A DNA stretch of 64,000 nucleotides from CBIHON01 sp966211965 (GTDB taxonomy: Bacteria > Pseudomonadota > Gammaproteobacteria > Burkholderiales > Burkholderiaceae_D). Made by a program: the position numbers and the translations under genes. Positions 16,967 through 25,200 of this stretch are shown in pieces. The stretch covers positions 1 through 64,000 of the forward strand of contig CBIHON010000013.1 of the NCBI GenBank assembly GCA_966211965.1. The letters are read 5' to 3'. Numbering within the stretch: position 1 is the stretch's first letter; every line of letters begins with the position of its first letter. The notes beneath the pieces are model-generated. The model made no database searches. It had not been told where the DNA came from and saw only the letters and a program-made list of their open reading frames with translations.

Positions 16967-17389
16967 CTATTTATCTTTATCATGTTGGCTGCCAGGGCGA
17001 GACTTTGATTTCGCGATGCCGGGAACCGGCCGTTTTTCGACCTCAGGAAAGAGCTTCAAGGTTTGCAAATCCTTGCCGTTCCGTAAAACCACCTCTCCCT
17101 CGGAAATCGTAATCACTTGCGCCTCACCGATCTTATCTCCGACATGCACGGTCTGCCCGCTGACGATGGCGAAACGGCGTCCCGGCGCAATCAGGATCGA
17201 TTGCAGGCGAGGACCGGCATCCGCCTCCGGGGCTCCGCTCTCCAAACCCACGCCCAGGGAAGCCGGCGGGCGGGTCGGGTCCGGCAGATTCTCGGTACCG
17301 GCACTGGACGCAAACGCAGACAATGCCAAAACGAGCACTGATGTCCGAACTGATATCCTCGCCGTCATTACGCTCAAAGATTCAGCCAT
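16967..17389 (-). CDS. mshK: MSHA biogenesis protein MshK
   Basis: A 140-aa secreted or periplasmic protein with a signal peptide ending near ASSAG, followed by LPDPTRPPASLG, a motif of PilP/GspC-like pilot segments. The rest resembles a small beta domain (RRFAIVSGQTVHVGDKIGEAQVITISEGEVVLRNG). The position between mshJ and mshL identifies it as MshK. Two starts are possible: 17389 (overlapping mshJ by 16 bp, with GGAT upstream) or 17368. Confidence 0.8.
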   Translation of the reverse strand: MAESLSVMTARISVRTSVLVLALSAFASSAGTENLPDPTRPPASLGVGLESGAPEADAGPRLQSILIAPGRRFAIVSGQTVHVGDKIGEAQVITISEGEVVLRNGKDLQTLKLFPEVEKRPVPGIAKSKSRPGSQHDKDK

Positions 17390-18090
17390 TTTTTATCCAG
17401 GCTCAAGGTAAACAAGGTCAAGCTCAATGTTGCTTGCGGATATTCGCCGACTTGCAGTTTCGCTTTGCCCCAATACAACTGCCATGGCATCGTCTCCAGT
17501 TCAGCCATGTAGTTCAATATATCGAGATACCCTCCTTCGACCACGATCTCCACCCCATGCTTGTAGACTGCCCCGTCGGCGGCATTGGGATCGGTTTGAT
17601 CTTTGGGCATCGGTGCCGCATCCGATTTTTCCGTCGTATTTTTTACTTCCGGCGGTGAAACCGGATTCAGGCTCGAGGGAGACATTGTCTTCAAGGAGAT
17701 AAGACGCAATCTCCCGTTTCGCCGCAAAATGTCTTCAAGCAACGAGGACATTTTATCAGGAGAAACCAGTCCTTTTTGCATTTCGCGCAACTGCTCGTTC
17801 ATTTGTGCCGATTGCAGTTTTAATTGCGCCAAACGCGAGCGGTTCGAGACATCGGGGTCGGTTTGTTTGCTGCTGATTTTTTGCTGTATCGCGCTTTGCA
17901 AAGCTGCAAGCTGCGCTTGATCCTGCTTGAGCTTTTGAGACAATTGATTCTGTTTGCTGAACAGCGGGTCGAGGAGCAGGTTATTTACCAAGGAAAGCAG
18001 GACTATCGCAGCAGCAGCAAAAATCATTACACGCTCGCGCATATTTCGCGCATCGATTCTCGCCGCCAGTTTTTGCCAATACTGCTTCAT
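17374..18090 (-). CDS. mshJ: MSHA biogenesis protein MshJ (GspM/PilO-like)
   Basis: A bitopic inner-membrane protein of 238 aa. A single membrane segment lies at about residues 21-42 (VMIFAAAAIVLLSLVNNLLL), then a coiled coil (LSQKLKQDQAQLAALQSAIQ) and a ferredoxin-like periplasmic domain. It matches MshJ, the alignment-subcomplex component analogous to PilO/GspM. It overlaps the upstream pilN-like gene by 4 bp (ATGA) and mshK by 16 bp. Confidence 0.87.
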   Translation of the reverse strand: MKQYWQKLAARIDARNMRERVMIFAAAAIVLLSLVNNLLLDPLFSKQNQLSQKLKQDQAQLAALQSAIQQKISSKQTDPDVSNRSRLAQLKLQSAQMNEQLREMQKGLVSPDKMSSLLEDILRRNGRLRLISLKTMSPSSLNPVSPPEVKNTTEKSDAAPMPKDQTDPNAADGAVYKHGVEIVVEGGYLDILNYMAELETMPWQLYWGKAKLQVGEYPQATLSLTLFTLSLDKKWLNL

Positions 18091-18764
18091 TTGGCGGCAC
18101 TCCCCGGTGAATCGGCTTGCACTCCCGAAGACTGCAGGTTGAAGGAGATATAAGCCGGCCCGGCCTTTTGTTTGCCGGGCAACGCATCCTTCTTTGCCGG
18201 ATCCGGTTGCTGCTGATTTTGAACCTGCATCTCCAGGCTGGCGAACGACTTGCCCTGCATGATCGGTTCGCCCTTCAGCCGGGTGATATAGACTGGAACC
18301 ATTTCTGATTTAAGCGTCCGTCCCTGGATCACGAGTTCATTGCCGGCGCCTATGATACTCAAGCCGGTCAACCAGATACCGTCGAAGCTCTGGCGCGCGA
18401 AAGCCCGCAAATACTCGGAGTAGCCTTTGGTATTGCCAAATTCGCCCTTTTTCAATATGCCGAAAACAGTTTGGAGCGACTTCACCTCGGATTCAGCTTT
18501 TTGAATTTCCCCCTCCAGGGTCTTGCTCTTTTGACGCGGCGCGTATTCTGCAGTGATTCGGGCCAATTGCGCCTGCGCCTCCGTCAGTTGAACGGCGCTA
18601 CGCGCCAAGTCCTGACTCAAGCCGGATGCCTGCAGATACGCATACACCACCACTATGATCGAACCGAGTATGAGCAAGCCCAAAGCCTGCATCATCGTCA
18701 CGGCGGAAAAGTACTTTTTCTGCTTGAGAAAAATCGGATTGAAGAGATTGATTTGCTGGCTCAA
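18087..18764 (-). CDS. MSHA biogenesis protein MshI2 (PilN-like)
   Basis: A 225-aa PilN/GspL-C-type protein. The N-terminus MSQQINLFNPIFL is the PilN-family signal that contacts the cytoplasmic PilM-like partner. One membrane segment (about residues 25-46), a coiled coil and a ferredoxin-like domain follow. The C-terminus is Gln/Pro/Lys-rich. It overlaps both neighbours by 4 bp (ATGA). Together with MshI and MshJ it forms the inner-membrane alignment complex. Confidence 0.85.
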   Translation of the reverse strand: MSQQINLFNPIFLKQKKYFSAVTMMQALGLLILGSIIVVVYAYLQASGLSQDLARSAVQLTEAQAQLARITAEYAPRQKSKTLEGEIQKAESEVKSLQTVFGILKKGEFGNTKGYSEYLRAFARQSFDGIWLTGLSIIGAGNELVIQGRTLKSEMVPVYITRLKGEPIMQGKSFASLEMQVQNQQQPDPAKKDALPGKQKAGPAYISFNLQSSGVQADSPGSAAK

Positions 18765-19711
18765 AGCACCTTCTCCTCAAGGCGCAAAGCGGCACCGAGC
18801 GTTTGAAAATAGCGCTGCTGTTGCTCTATTCCCTTCAATTCCGGCACCTTGGAAAGGTCGAACACCGTTTCGAGATTCATGTCTTCCACCGGCACGTACA
18901 GGTTTCCGGCCAGGTATTCCACCAAACCGCCGCCTGTTTCGCCCAATGGGGAAGTCACTAGTTTGGATAAGGTAATGAAATGAAACTGCCGATCGAAATG
19001 ATCCAGCGAGCGTTGCAATTCCAGCGTAATGCGTTCGAACAAAGCGAGCTTTTGATCGCCATCGGCTTGTTGAATTTGAGGCAGGGTCACTTCGATTCGG
19101 CGCGTCAGATACAACTCGCCGGCAAAGCTCACCGTCAATAATCCCCCGCTCGAATCAAACGAAAGTACGGCCAGGCCGCGCCCTTCCTGTTCCATCAGCG
19201 CAGAAATATTGCGCAGCGCCATGTCCGGAATATCGATCGCACTTAAAGAGATCTTTGCATCGGTAAACAAGGCTTGGCGCTCTTCGATGACCTGATTTTT
19301 CGCTGCAATGGCGTACATCGAATGGCTGCGCACCGACGCGTTCTTTTCAACTGGAATATCGAGCACATCAATGGTCGCATCGTCGATATGAAAATCGAGC
19401 ATGTCTTTCAAACGCCAGCGAATTGCCGTCTTGAGTTCTTCCGGTTGCACGTTCGGGGCATCCACCGTCATGATCTGGTACTCCCCCGGCTTCAGAACGG
19501 CCGAGCAGTGATAGCGCTGGGCGTGCAGCTCTTTTCCAAGCTTTTCCAGTTGTGCAAGGTTGGTGGAATCGTGGAGCGGATAGAAGGCGACGAATTCCAC
19601 TATCGGCAACGCGGAGGGCTCGCGTTTGACATACGCTGCGCAGATGCCATCCTCATGAGAACTGATGGCCATCCAACCGGCATTTTTCTTCGATTTTGAA
19701 AATAAACCCAT
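18761..19711 (-). CDS. mshI: MSHA biogenesis protein MshI (PilM-like)
   Basis: An actin-like cytoplasmic protein of the PilM/MshI family (316 aa). Signatures are MGLFSKSKKNAGWMAIS, ALPIVEFVAF, PEELKTAIRWRLKDML and VLSFDSSGGLLTVSFAGELYLTRRIEV. It recruits the PilN-like protein to the pilus base. It is the first gene of the mshI-to-mshN block. The 5' side holds a 7-bp-arm palindrome (19756-19771) and then a 121-bp palindromic repeat that separates this block from mshP. Confidence 0.88.
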   Translation of the reverse strand: MGLFSKSKKNAGWMAISSHEDGICAAYVKREPSALPIVEFVAFYPLHDSTNLAQLEKLGKELHAQRYHCSAVLKPGEYQIMTVDAPNVQPEELKTAIRWRLKDMLDFHIDDATIDVLDIPVEKNASVRSHSMYAIAAKNQVIEERQALFTDAKISLSAIDIPDMALRNISALMEQEGRGLAVLSFDSSGGLLTVSFAGELYLTRRIEVTLPQIQQADGDQKLALFERITLELQRSLDHFDRQFHFITLSKLVTSPLGETGGGLVEYLAGNLYVPVEDMNLETVFDLSKVPELKGIEQQQRYFQTLGAALRLEEKVL

Positions 19712-19755
19712 GCCCGCAACGATAATGAGAAGTTGCTTGAACTTAAGACATTAAC

Positions 19756-19771
19756 TAATTGATGTCAATTA
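19756..19771. promoter_or_regulatory. Short palindrome upstream of mshI
   Basis: The arms TAATTGA and TCAATTA are perfect complements around TG. It lies 45 bp upstream of the mshI start in AT-rich DNA, so it could be an operator for an internal promoter. There is no other support. Confidence 0.3.
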
Positions 19772-19804
19772 CTTTTCGGAAAACCCTATTAACAAGCTGT
19801 GGTT

Positions 19805-19925
19805 TAGAGCATTGTTAGCCTGACCGTGCGGAGTCAAGGTCAGGCCGAGGAGCGGACGCGTACAGGCGTACGCCGAGCACCGGAGGCCTGAAATTGGCCC
19901 GTACGGCCAGGCTAACAATGCTCTA
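19805..19925. repeat. Palindromic dispersed element, copy 1 (121 bp)
   Basis: The terminal arms begin TAGAGCATTGTTAGCC and end GGCTAACAATGCTCTA. The inside holds secondary hairpins (CCTGACC/GGTCAGG; GTACAGGCGTAC). It matches the copies at 41647-41752 and 44657-44777. Compared with those, a T-to-G change in the left arm is matched by an A-to-C change in the right arm, so pairing is kept. The right end provides the TAG stop codon of mshP (19923-19925). Confidence 0.9.
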
Positions 19926-20399
19926 GAGGCCGAGCAAGCCCTCCATCTGCCGTTCCACATAACCCAAGCCGGTCACGCTGGCTGCACTACCGGGACATCG
20001 CGGCTCGGATGCCTGGGGACGGTTGCATGCGGTGACGCGAACTTCATACACCGAGGTTGCGACGTTGCTCACGTCGGTGGCCTGTTGTAAGCGGCATTGA
20101 ACCGTTGCAACATAGCTCGCCAGCGTAGCCGTACCGGGAAAACTGATGCTGGACGGCGCGCCCCACGCCGGAGCGGCTGCACATGCAGGCGTAGCACTGC
20201 TTGCGGCGACATTGAATCGCGCCCAATCCATCCCGGCGTTGGCCGCCTGGAAGGCCCGCTCCCCCTCCACGTCCAAGGCCAGCCCCCTATGCTGCGAGGT
20301 CGATACCGAGACCATGTAGCCGCCGAGTGCAGCGAGTATGACAAGCAGGAAAATCGCCGCGACGACGGCGAAACCGCGATGGCTCCGTGAAGGATTCAT
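19923..20399 (-). CDS. mshP: MSHA biogenesis protein MshP, first copy
   Basis: A PilX/MshP-like minor pilin of 158 aa. After the basic leader the hydrophobic helix GFAVVAAIFLLVILAALGGY resembles a type IV pilin, without the usual Glu5. FQAANAGMDWARF and YEVRVTACN are MshP features, and the C-terminus reads GYVERQMEG. Its stop codon lies within the palindromic element. It overlaps mshO by 4 bp. A second mshP, with the same motif NYVERQVQ, is at 30882-31406. Confidence 0.85.
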   Translation of the reverse strand: MNPSRSHRGFAVVAAIFLLVILAALGGYMVSVSTSQHRGLALDVEGERAFQAANAGMDWARFNVAASSATPACAAAPAWGAPSSISFPGTATLASYVATVQCRLQQATDVSNVATSVYEVRVTACNRPQASEPRCPGSAASVTGLGYVERQMEGLLGL

Positions 20400-21235
20400 G
20401 GCAGGTTGAGCACCCGAATTTGCCTTAGCATCTGAACCTCCTCCCCGCTATTGCTCAAAGTAAGCCTGGCCGTAATCGTTTGCACCCGCGCATTCGTACC
20501 GTCGCAAAGGAAGTTGCATCTATTTGCACCCGTCGCATGACTCGCGAGCGCAACGCCGTCACGAGTCAAGCCGGCCGCAGTGCTGCAGGCATAGGTGATT
20601 GGGGTCGGATTGACTACAAAAAATCGGCCGAATTCGCGGTCATTTCTCTCATCGACCGATGCCGTCGCCGCATTGTCGGTCGCCGTCGCGGACTGCAATT
20701 GGCACGCAGCAGGAAAATTTGCGCCCGTCACAGCGACAGTGGCACCGGGCGTGCCATTCAGCGCGGCGATATTGTCCGCGGGGCTGAGAGCGTTGCAAAT
20801 CCCGGCGCCCGGACTCAGATTGCCGACGACCACGCTTCCGCTAGCGGGATTGCCCTGCGCATCCTTGCTGGTCGAATCGGATCCGCCGCCGATTGTATCG
20901 AAATTGGTAACGGCGACTCCGAACTGTAACGGTACGCCGGTACCATCTCCCTGCGGGCTTTCACGATAACGTCCGCCACTGCGCACCGACATAAAACTCA
21001 AGGTATCTGTACCGCAGGAAATACTGTTCGGCAAAGCAGACTGGAGATCGCGAGCGAGAAAACGTAGGGCCGCATCGGCCTCTTCGCTCAATTCGGCGCG
21101 GCGAACCGTGTCGAAGTAGCCCTGCACCGGCATGCGGATGAATACCGCAACCATGCCGGCAATGATGCCTGAGATGACAATCACGATGATCATCTCAACC
21201 AGCGTAAAACCCTGCAAGCGCTTGGTTTGCCTCAT
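20396..21235 (-). CDS. mshO: MSHA biogenesis protein MshO, first copy
   Basis: A prepilin-like protein of 279 aa with cleavage motif QG|FTLVEMIIVIVISGIIAGM and the MshO feature TVRRAELSEEADAALRFLARDLQSALPNSI. It resembles GspJ-type minor pseudopilins that cap or prime the fibre. It overlaps mshD by 4 bp and mshP by 4 bp, so the set is translationally coupled. Its paralogue is at 31403-32266; both carry the RRAELS and ALPNSI motifs. Confidence 0.87.
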   Translation of the reverse strand: MRQTKRLQGFTLVEMIIVIVISGIIAGMVAVFIRMPVQGYFDTVRRAELSEEADAALRFLARDLQSALPNSISCGTDTLSFMSVRSGGRYRESPQGDGTGVPLQFGVAVTNFDTIGGGSDSTSKDAQGNPASGSVVVGNLSPGAGICNALSPADNIAALNGTPGATVAVTGANFPAACQLQSATATDNAATASVDERNDREFGRFFVVNPTPITYACSTAAGLTRDGVALASHATGANRCNFLCDGTNARVQTITARLTLSNSGEEVQMLRQIRVLNLP

Positions 21236-21780
21236 CGTGGCACCCTGCGCGTTTTATACCCCTCGGCAGTGGCCGCTGTGCCGCCAGGACCGCTGACCAC
21301 GACCATGATCAGCAAGGCATCGCCGGATGCCAGAGTGATATCGCCCAGAGCCGCCGGCCCGATGGTGACCATGGCGGTATAGCCTGCCGGCGCCTGAATC
21401 GAGCTGGAAAGGTCAGTCGCGGCAATAGGCGTCGGCGTATTCGCTGCCGAGGCATAGTCGATCACCGAATCGTAGGGGCGCGCTTCGTTTAACTCCGGCC
21501 CATAGGTATCGCCGATACCGCCGGTGCATGCGCTAGCAGCCTTGGCATAGGCAAGTTGGGGGTCGGCGCCGTCGCAATAGGCAAAGCTGGCAGTCTGTAT
21601 TTCTTCCAGCAAACCCTCGGCAAATGCCTGGGCCTGTTTCTGCACCAGCGGGTCGGCGCTTTTCCAGACCGTGACCGCCAGTACCGACAGGATGCCGGCC
21701 ACCCCTACCGAGACAATGACGATGAAGATGATCAGTTCGATCATGGTCATGCCCGATGATCGCCGGCGCTCAGTGTACAT
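21232..21780 (-). CDS. mshD: MSHA biogenesis protein MshD, first copy
   Basis: A PilV/MshD-like minor pilin of 182 aa: MTMIELIIFIVIVSVGVAGIL after a short basic leader, then QKQAQAFAEGLLEEIQTASFAYCD. I use the ATG at 21780; this gives an 11-bp overlap with mshC, and exactly the same overlap occurs in the second mshC-mshD pair. A longer reading from 21804 lies wholly inside mshC. Confidence 0.85.
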   Translation of the reverse strand: MYTERRRSSGMTMIELIIFIVIVSVGVAGILSVLAVTVWKSADPLVQKQAQAFAEGLLEEIQTASFAYCDGADPQLAYAKAASACTGGIGDTYGPELNEARPYDSVIDYASAANTPTPIAATDLSSSIQAPAGYTAMVTIGPAALGDITLASGDALLIMVVVSGPGGTAATAEGYKTRRVPR

Positions 21781-22234
21781 GGCCGGTCCCCGCTTCGATG
21801 GCAAGAGTATAGCTGGCGTCGCCGCTTACCGTGAGCACGCTGGCGGGAGTCGCGCTGCCATCGGCGCGAAAGGTCAATGCCAGTGAGGAAAGGCTGACGC
21901 CGGTCGGCCACGCGAGCGCATAAGCGGCCCCGGTGGCGGGATCGATTACATCCGAAGTGCAGGTGGCGCCCTGTCCGCGCACCGTCGCCATCTTCAGGGT
22001 GAACGAACTCCCGCCCGCTGTAACGCAAACGTTTCGCCCGCTCGCCACGGCTACCTTGCGCGCAAACTGCAAGCCCGATTTCACCTGATCGGAGAAGCCG
22101 CGTGTTTCGAAGGTGCTGCGCGATGCAAAGCGTGGCACGACGGCAACGGCAAGAATGCCGACCAGCAGCAGCGTCACGACCAATTCCACCAAGGTGAAGC
22201 CCGAGCCCGTCTTGCCGCACTTCCGGCGCCGCAT
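21770..22234 (-). CDS. mshC: MSHA prepilin MshC (GspH-like), first copy
   Basis: A minor prepilin of 154 aa: SG|FTLVELVVTLLLVGILAVAVVPRFASRSTFETRGF. The continuation (SGLQFARKVAVASGRNVCV) is GspH/MshC-like, and it ends GHVH. Its ATG overlaps the upstream mshQ stop as TGATG. The paralogue at 32872-33408 has the same order and a similar end (GYVH). Confidence 0.87.
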   Translation of the reverse strand: MRRRKCGKTGSGFTLVELVVTLLLVGILAVAVVPRFASRSTFETRGFSDQVKSGLQFARKVAVASGRNVCVTAGGSSFTLKMATVRGQGATCTSDVIDPATGAAYALAWPTGVSLSSLALTFRADGSATPASVLTVSGDASYTLAIEAGTGHVH

Positions 22235-25200
22235 CAGAAATTCTCCCGGCGATAGATGAAGCCCGAGTTGGCGCGCGTTCCCGGATTGGCCCGGCCGAAC
22301 TGCACCCTGCCCTCAGGGTCCCTGTTGTAATTCGTGCCCGGCGCAAGCCAGTTTCCAAATAGGTAGTCCAGTTGCGCCGGCGCCGTTGCGCCGGTGCAGC
22401 CGTTTGCAGTACTCAGCAGATCCAGGCAGAGGGTCGCTGTGCCGATGCCCCCTGGGCGGCCGAGAGAAATGCTCCCGAAGCCGCCGGTCAACGAGCTTAC
22501 TCCTGAAAGACTGGGGGCCGAACTGCTACCGGACCAGGCAATGCCAACATTCCCGGCTGCCAGCGGGGTCAGGCTGTCGAGGGCATTGGTCACCCAGAAA
22601 CTGCCGTTCCAGAATTGCGCCTCCGCCAGCATCTTGTAGGAATTCAATTCCGAGCCCTGTCCCGAGATCATGCGCAGGCGTCCGAAGCGGGCCTTGGTGG
22701 TGAAGAGCAGACGGCGTTCATTGATGCCGTCCGGATTGCTCGCCAGCGTATTGCCCGTGGTCGCATCCATGTCGACCCGATGGGTATCGGTGGAAGCCGT
22801 ACCGGGCAGGGTTACCCCCTCACTGTCATGCGGCATGGCCCCGACGGCCAGGGTTTCGTAGGGGCCATCGGGTGCGGTGCTGCGCGCAAGCCGGACGTTG
22901 ACCGTAAAGGTGCCGACGCCGGCACTCCAGGCACTGGTCGGATTGCCAACAGCGGTGTAAGTCCCGGCGCCGACCACACCAAGGCGTCCGGACAGCCCCG
23001 TAGCGGTATCTTTTGCGCCAAGTCCCATGCACTGCGCCCCGGCAGCACAGCCCGTATTGAACCAGTTGCTGCCGGTCCCAAGTGTTGCGGCATCGAGCTT
23101 GGCGAATATGCCGGCGTAGTTCTGCGTCACTGCGTCCGCCGCATTGAATGCGGTGACGGTGAGCGTCATCTTCATCGGCTCATCCATGTAGGTAAACGTG
23201 GAACCGGTTGCGGGCAACAAATCGCTGCGCGTTTGCACCGTCCCCGCCACGCCGAAGTGATCGGGGATGAAACGCCCCAGAGAAACCGTGACCTTATTCC
23301 CGATCGAACACCCGTATTTGCCACCGATGGCAACATCAGACAGATTGGCATCTGCGGTCGTATCGGCAATGCAGTCGCCGGGTTGATCGACACTGGTGAA
23401 GGCATCGTCCCGGTAGGCGCCAGGACTCAGATAGAGGTAACCCACCTCGGTATAGCTTGCATTACTGCTCGGCGGCGGACTTGGATTCGCTGTCAATGAC
23501 GTGGGAGTAAGCGTCCCCACAGCCCCGCCAGCCGCCACAGTCGTGCCCTGGGTCGTGGTCTGCGCAGTGAGCTTGCTTGCGTCCTGCATCAGCATCCCGC
23601 CGTAGTTTCCAGTCGTTGTGGCATACAACGTGTAAGAGGTACCGGCGACTACGGCCGGGGTTGCAGTTGCCGACGGGCCAGCCAAGCCGGCGTTGGTCAC
23701 CAAAGTCACAGCCGAGGGCCGAATCGAAAAACTATCCGCCGAGCACCCTATGACCGTGGGCGACGCGCCTGCATAGGTGATGCGCACCCGCACATCGCGG
23801 TAGACATTCGCGACTGAGAAAGGACCGACGGTAGAACGTCCACTTGAGATGGCGGCCGAGGCAATGGTCTGTATCACCGTGGAGGAACTGGGATTCGGAC
23901 AGTTATCCGATCCATAGCCCGTCCCGACGGTACCGGTATTGGCCACCAACTCGACTTGGACGTTGCCGTTGAAACTTGTGGCTTGGGTGCCGTTGCCGAT
24001 AGCGACCACGTCGAGGCTGAAAGGCGTACCGGCAAGCTTGGTGTAAATGTTGCCGCTGATCGCCCCTGGATTGGGCGTTACGCTGGTTTCGAAGGCATTG
24101 AAATTGGAAACCGCAGAAACCGTCAGCGTGGCACTCGGTCCGCTGACATTGCCGGCATTGCTCGTAGAAACCGTGCCGGTCGAGTCGGAATAAGTGCCTG
24201 CCGCCGTCGCTGTGACATTCACGCTGATAACGCAACTCCCATTGGCTGCAACCGTGCCGCCGCTCAAGACCAGCGAAGTACCGCCGGCTGCCGCGGTGGC
24301 GGTGCCGCCGCAGCTATTACTCAAGCTCGGCGTGCCGGTATTTTTCATATTGGCGGGATAATTGTCGGTGAAGCCGACGCCCGTAATCGCGGTCGCGTTC
24401 GAATTGGTCAGGGTAATCGTAAGTACGCTGGTGCCGCCGACCAGGATAGAGGCAGGGGCAAAACCAATTGATACCGTCAGCGGAGAAAGAACGGTCAAGG
24501 TCGCACTCGCCGCCGCGATGTTGCCGGTAGCGGCATTGCTGGTGATGGTTCCCGTGCTGGCCAGGTAGCTGCCTGCCACTGAAGCAGTGACGTTCACCGT
24601 CACGGTGCAACTGCCGTTGGCCGGGATCGTGCCACCGCTCAAGCTGAACGTGGTGCCGCCGACCGCGGCGGTCGCCGTACCGCCCGTGCAAGTCGTGGCC
24701 GCACCCGGCGTACCGGTATTTTTCATGTTGCTTGGATAGGTATTGCTGGTGAACGCGGCAGAAACTGCCGTATTGGTCGGATTGGTCAGCGTCACGGTCA
24801 GCACGCTCGTTCCGTTCACGCCGATCGGATTCGGATTAAAACTCATCGCTGCGGTCGGCATGATGACGACGGTCAGCGTCGCACTGGCTGCGGCGCCGTT
24901 GCCGGCATTGGCGGTCGAAACGGCGCCGGTACTGTTGAGGTAAGTCGCCGCAACGCTCGAAGTCACGCTCACGCTCACCGTACACCTGGCGCCGGCCGCA
25001 AGCGTGCCTCCGCTCAAGCTCAATGTCGAACCGCCGGCAGCGCCGGCCGCCGTACCGCCGCAAGTATTGGTCAGATTCGGCGAGGCCGCATTCTTCAGGT
25101 TGGTCGAAGGATAGGTGTCAGTGAAAGCAAGACCGGAAATTGCTGTACTGCTATTCGGATTGGTTATGGTGATGGCGAGCGCGCTGGTGCCGCCAACGCC

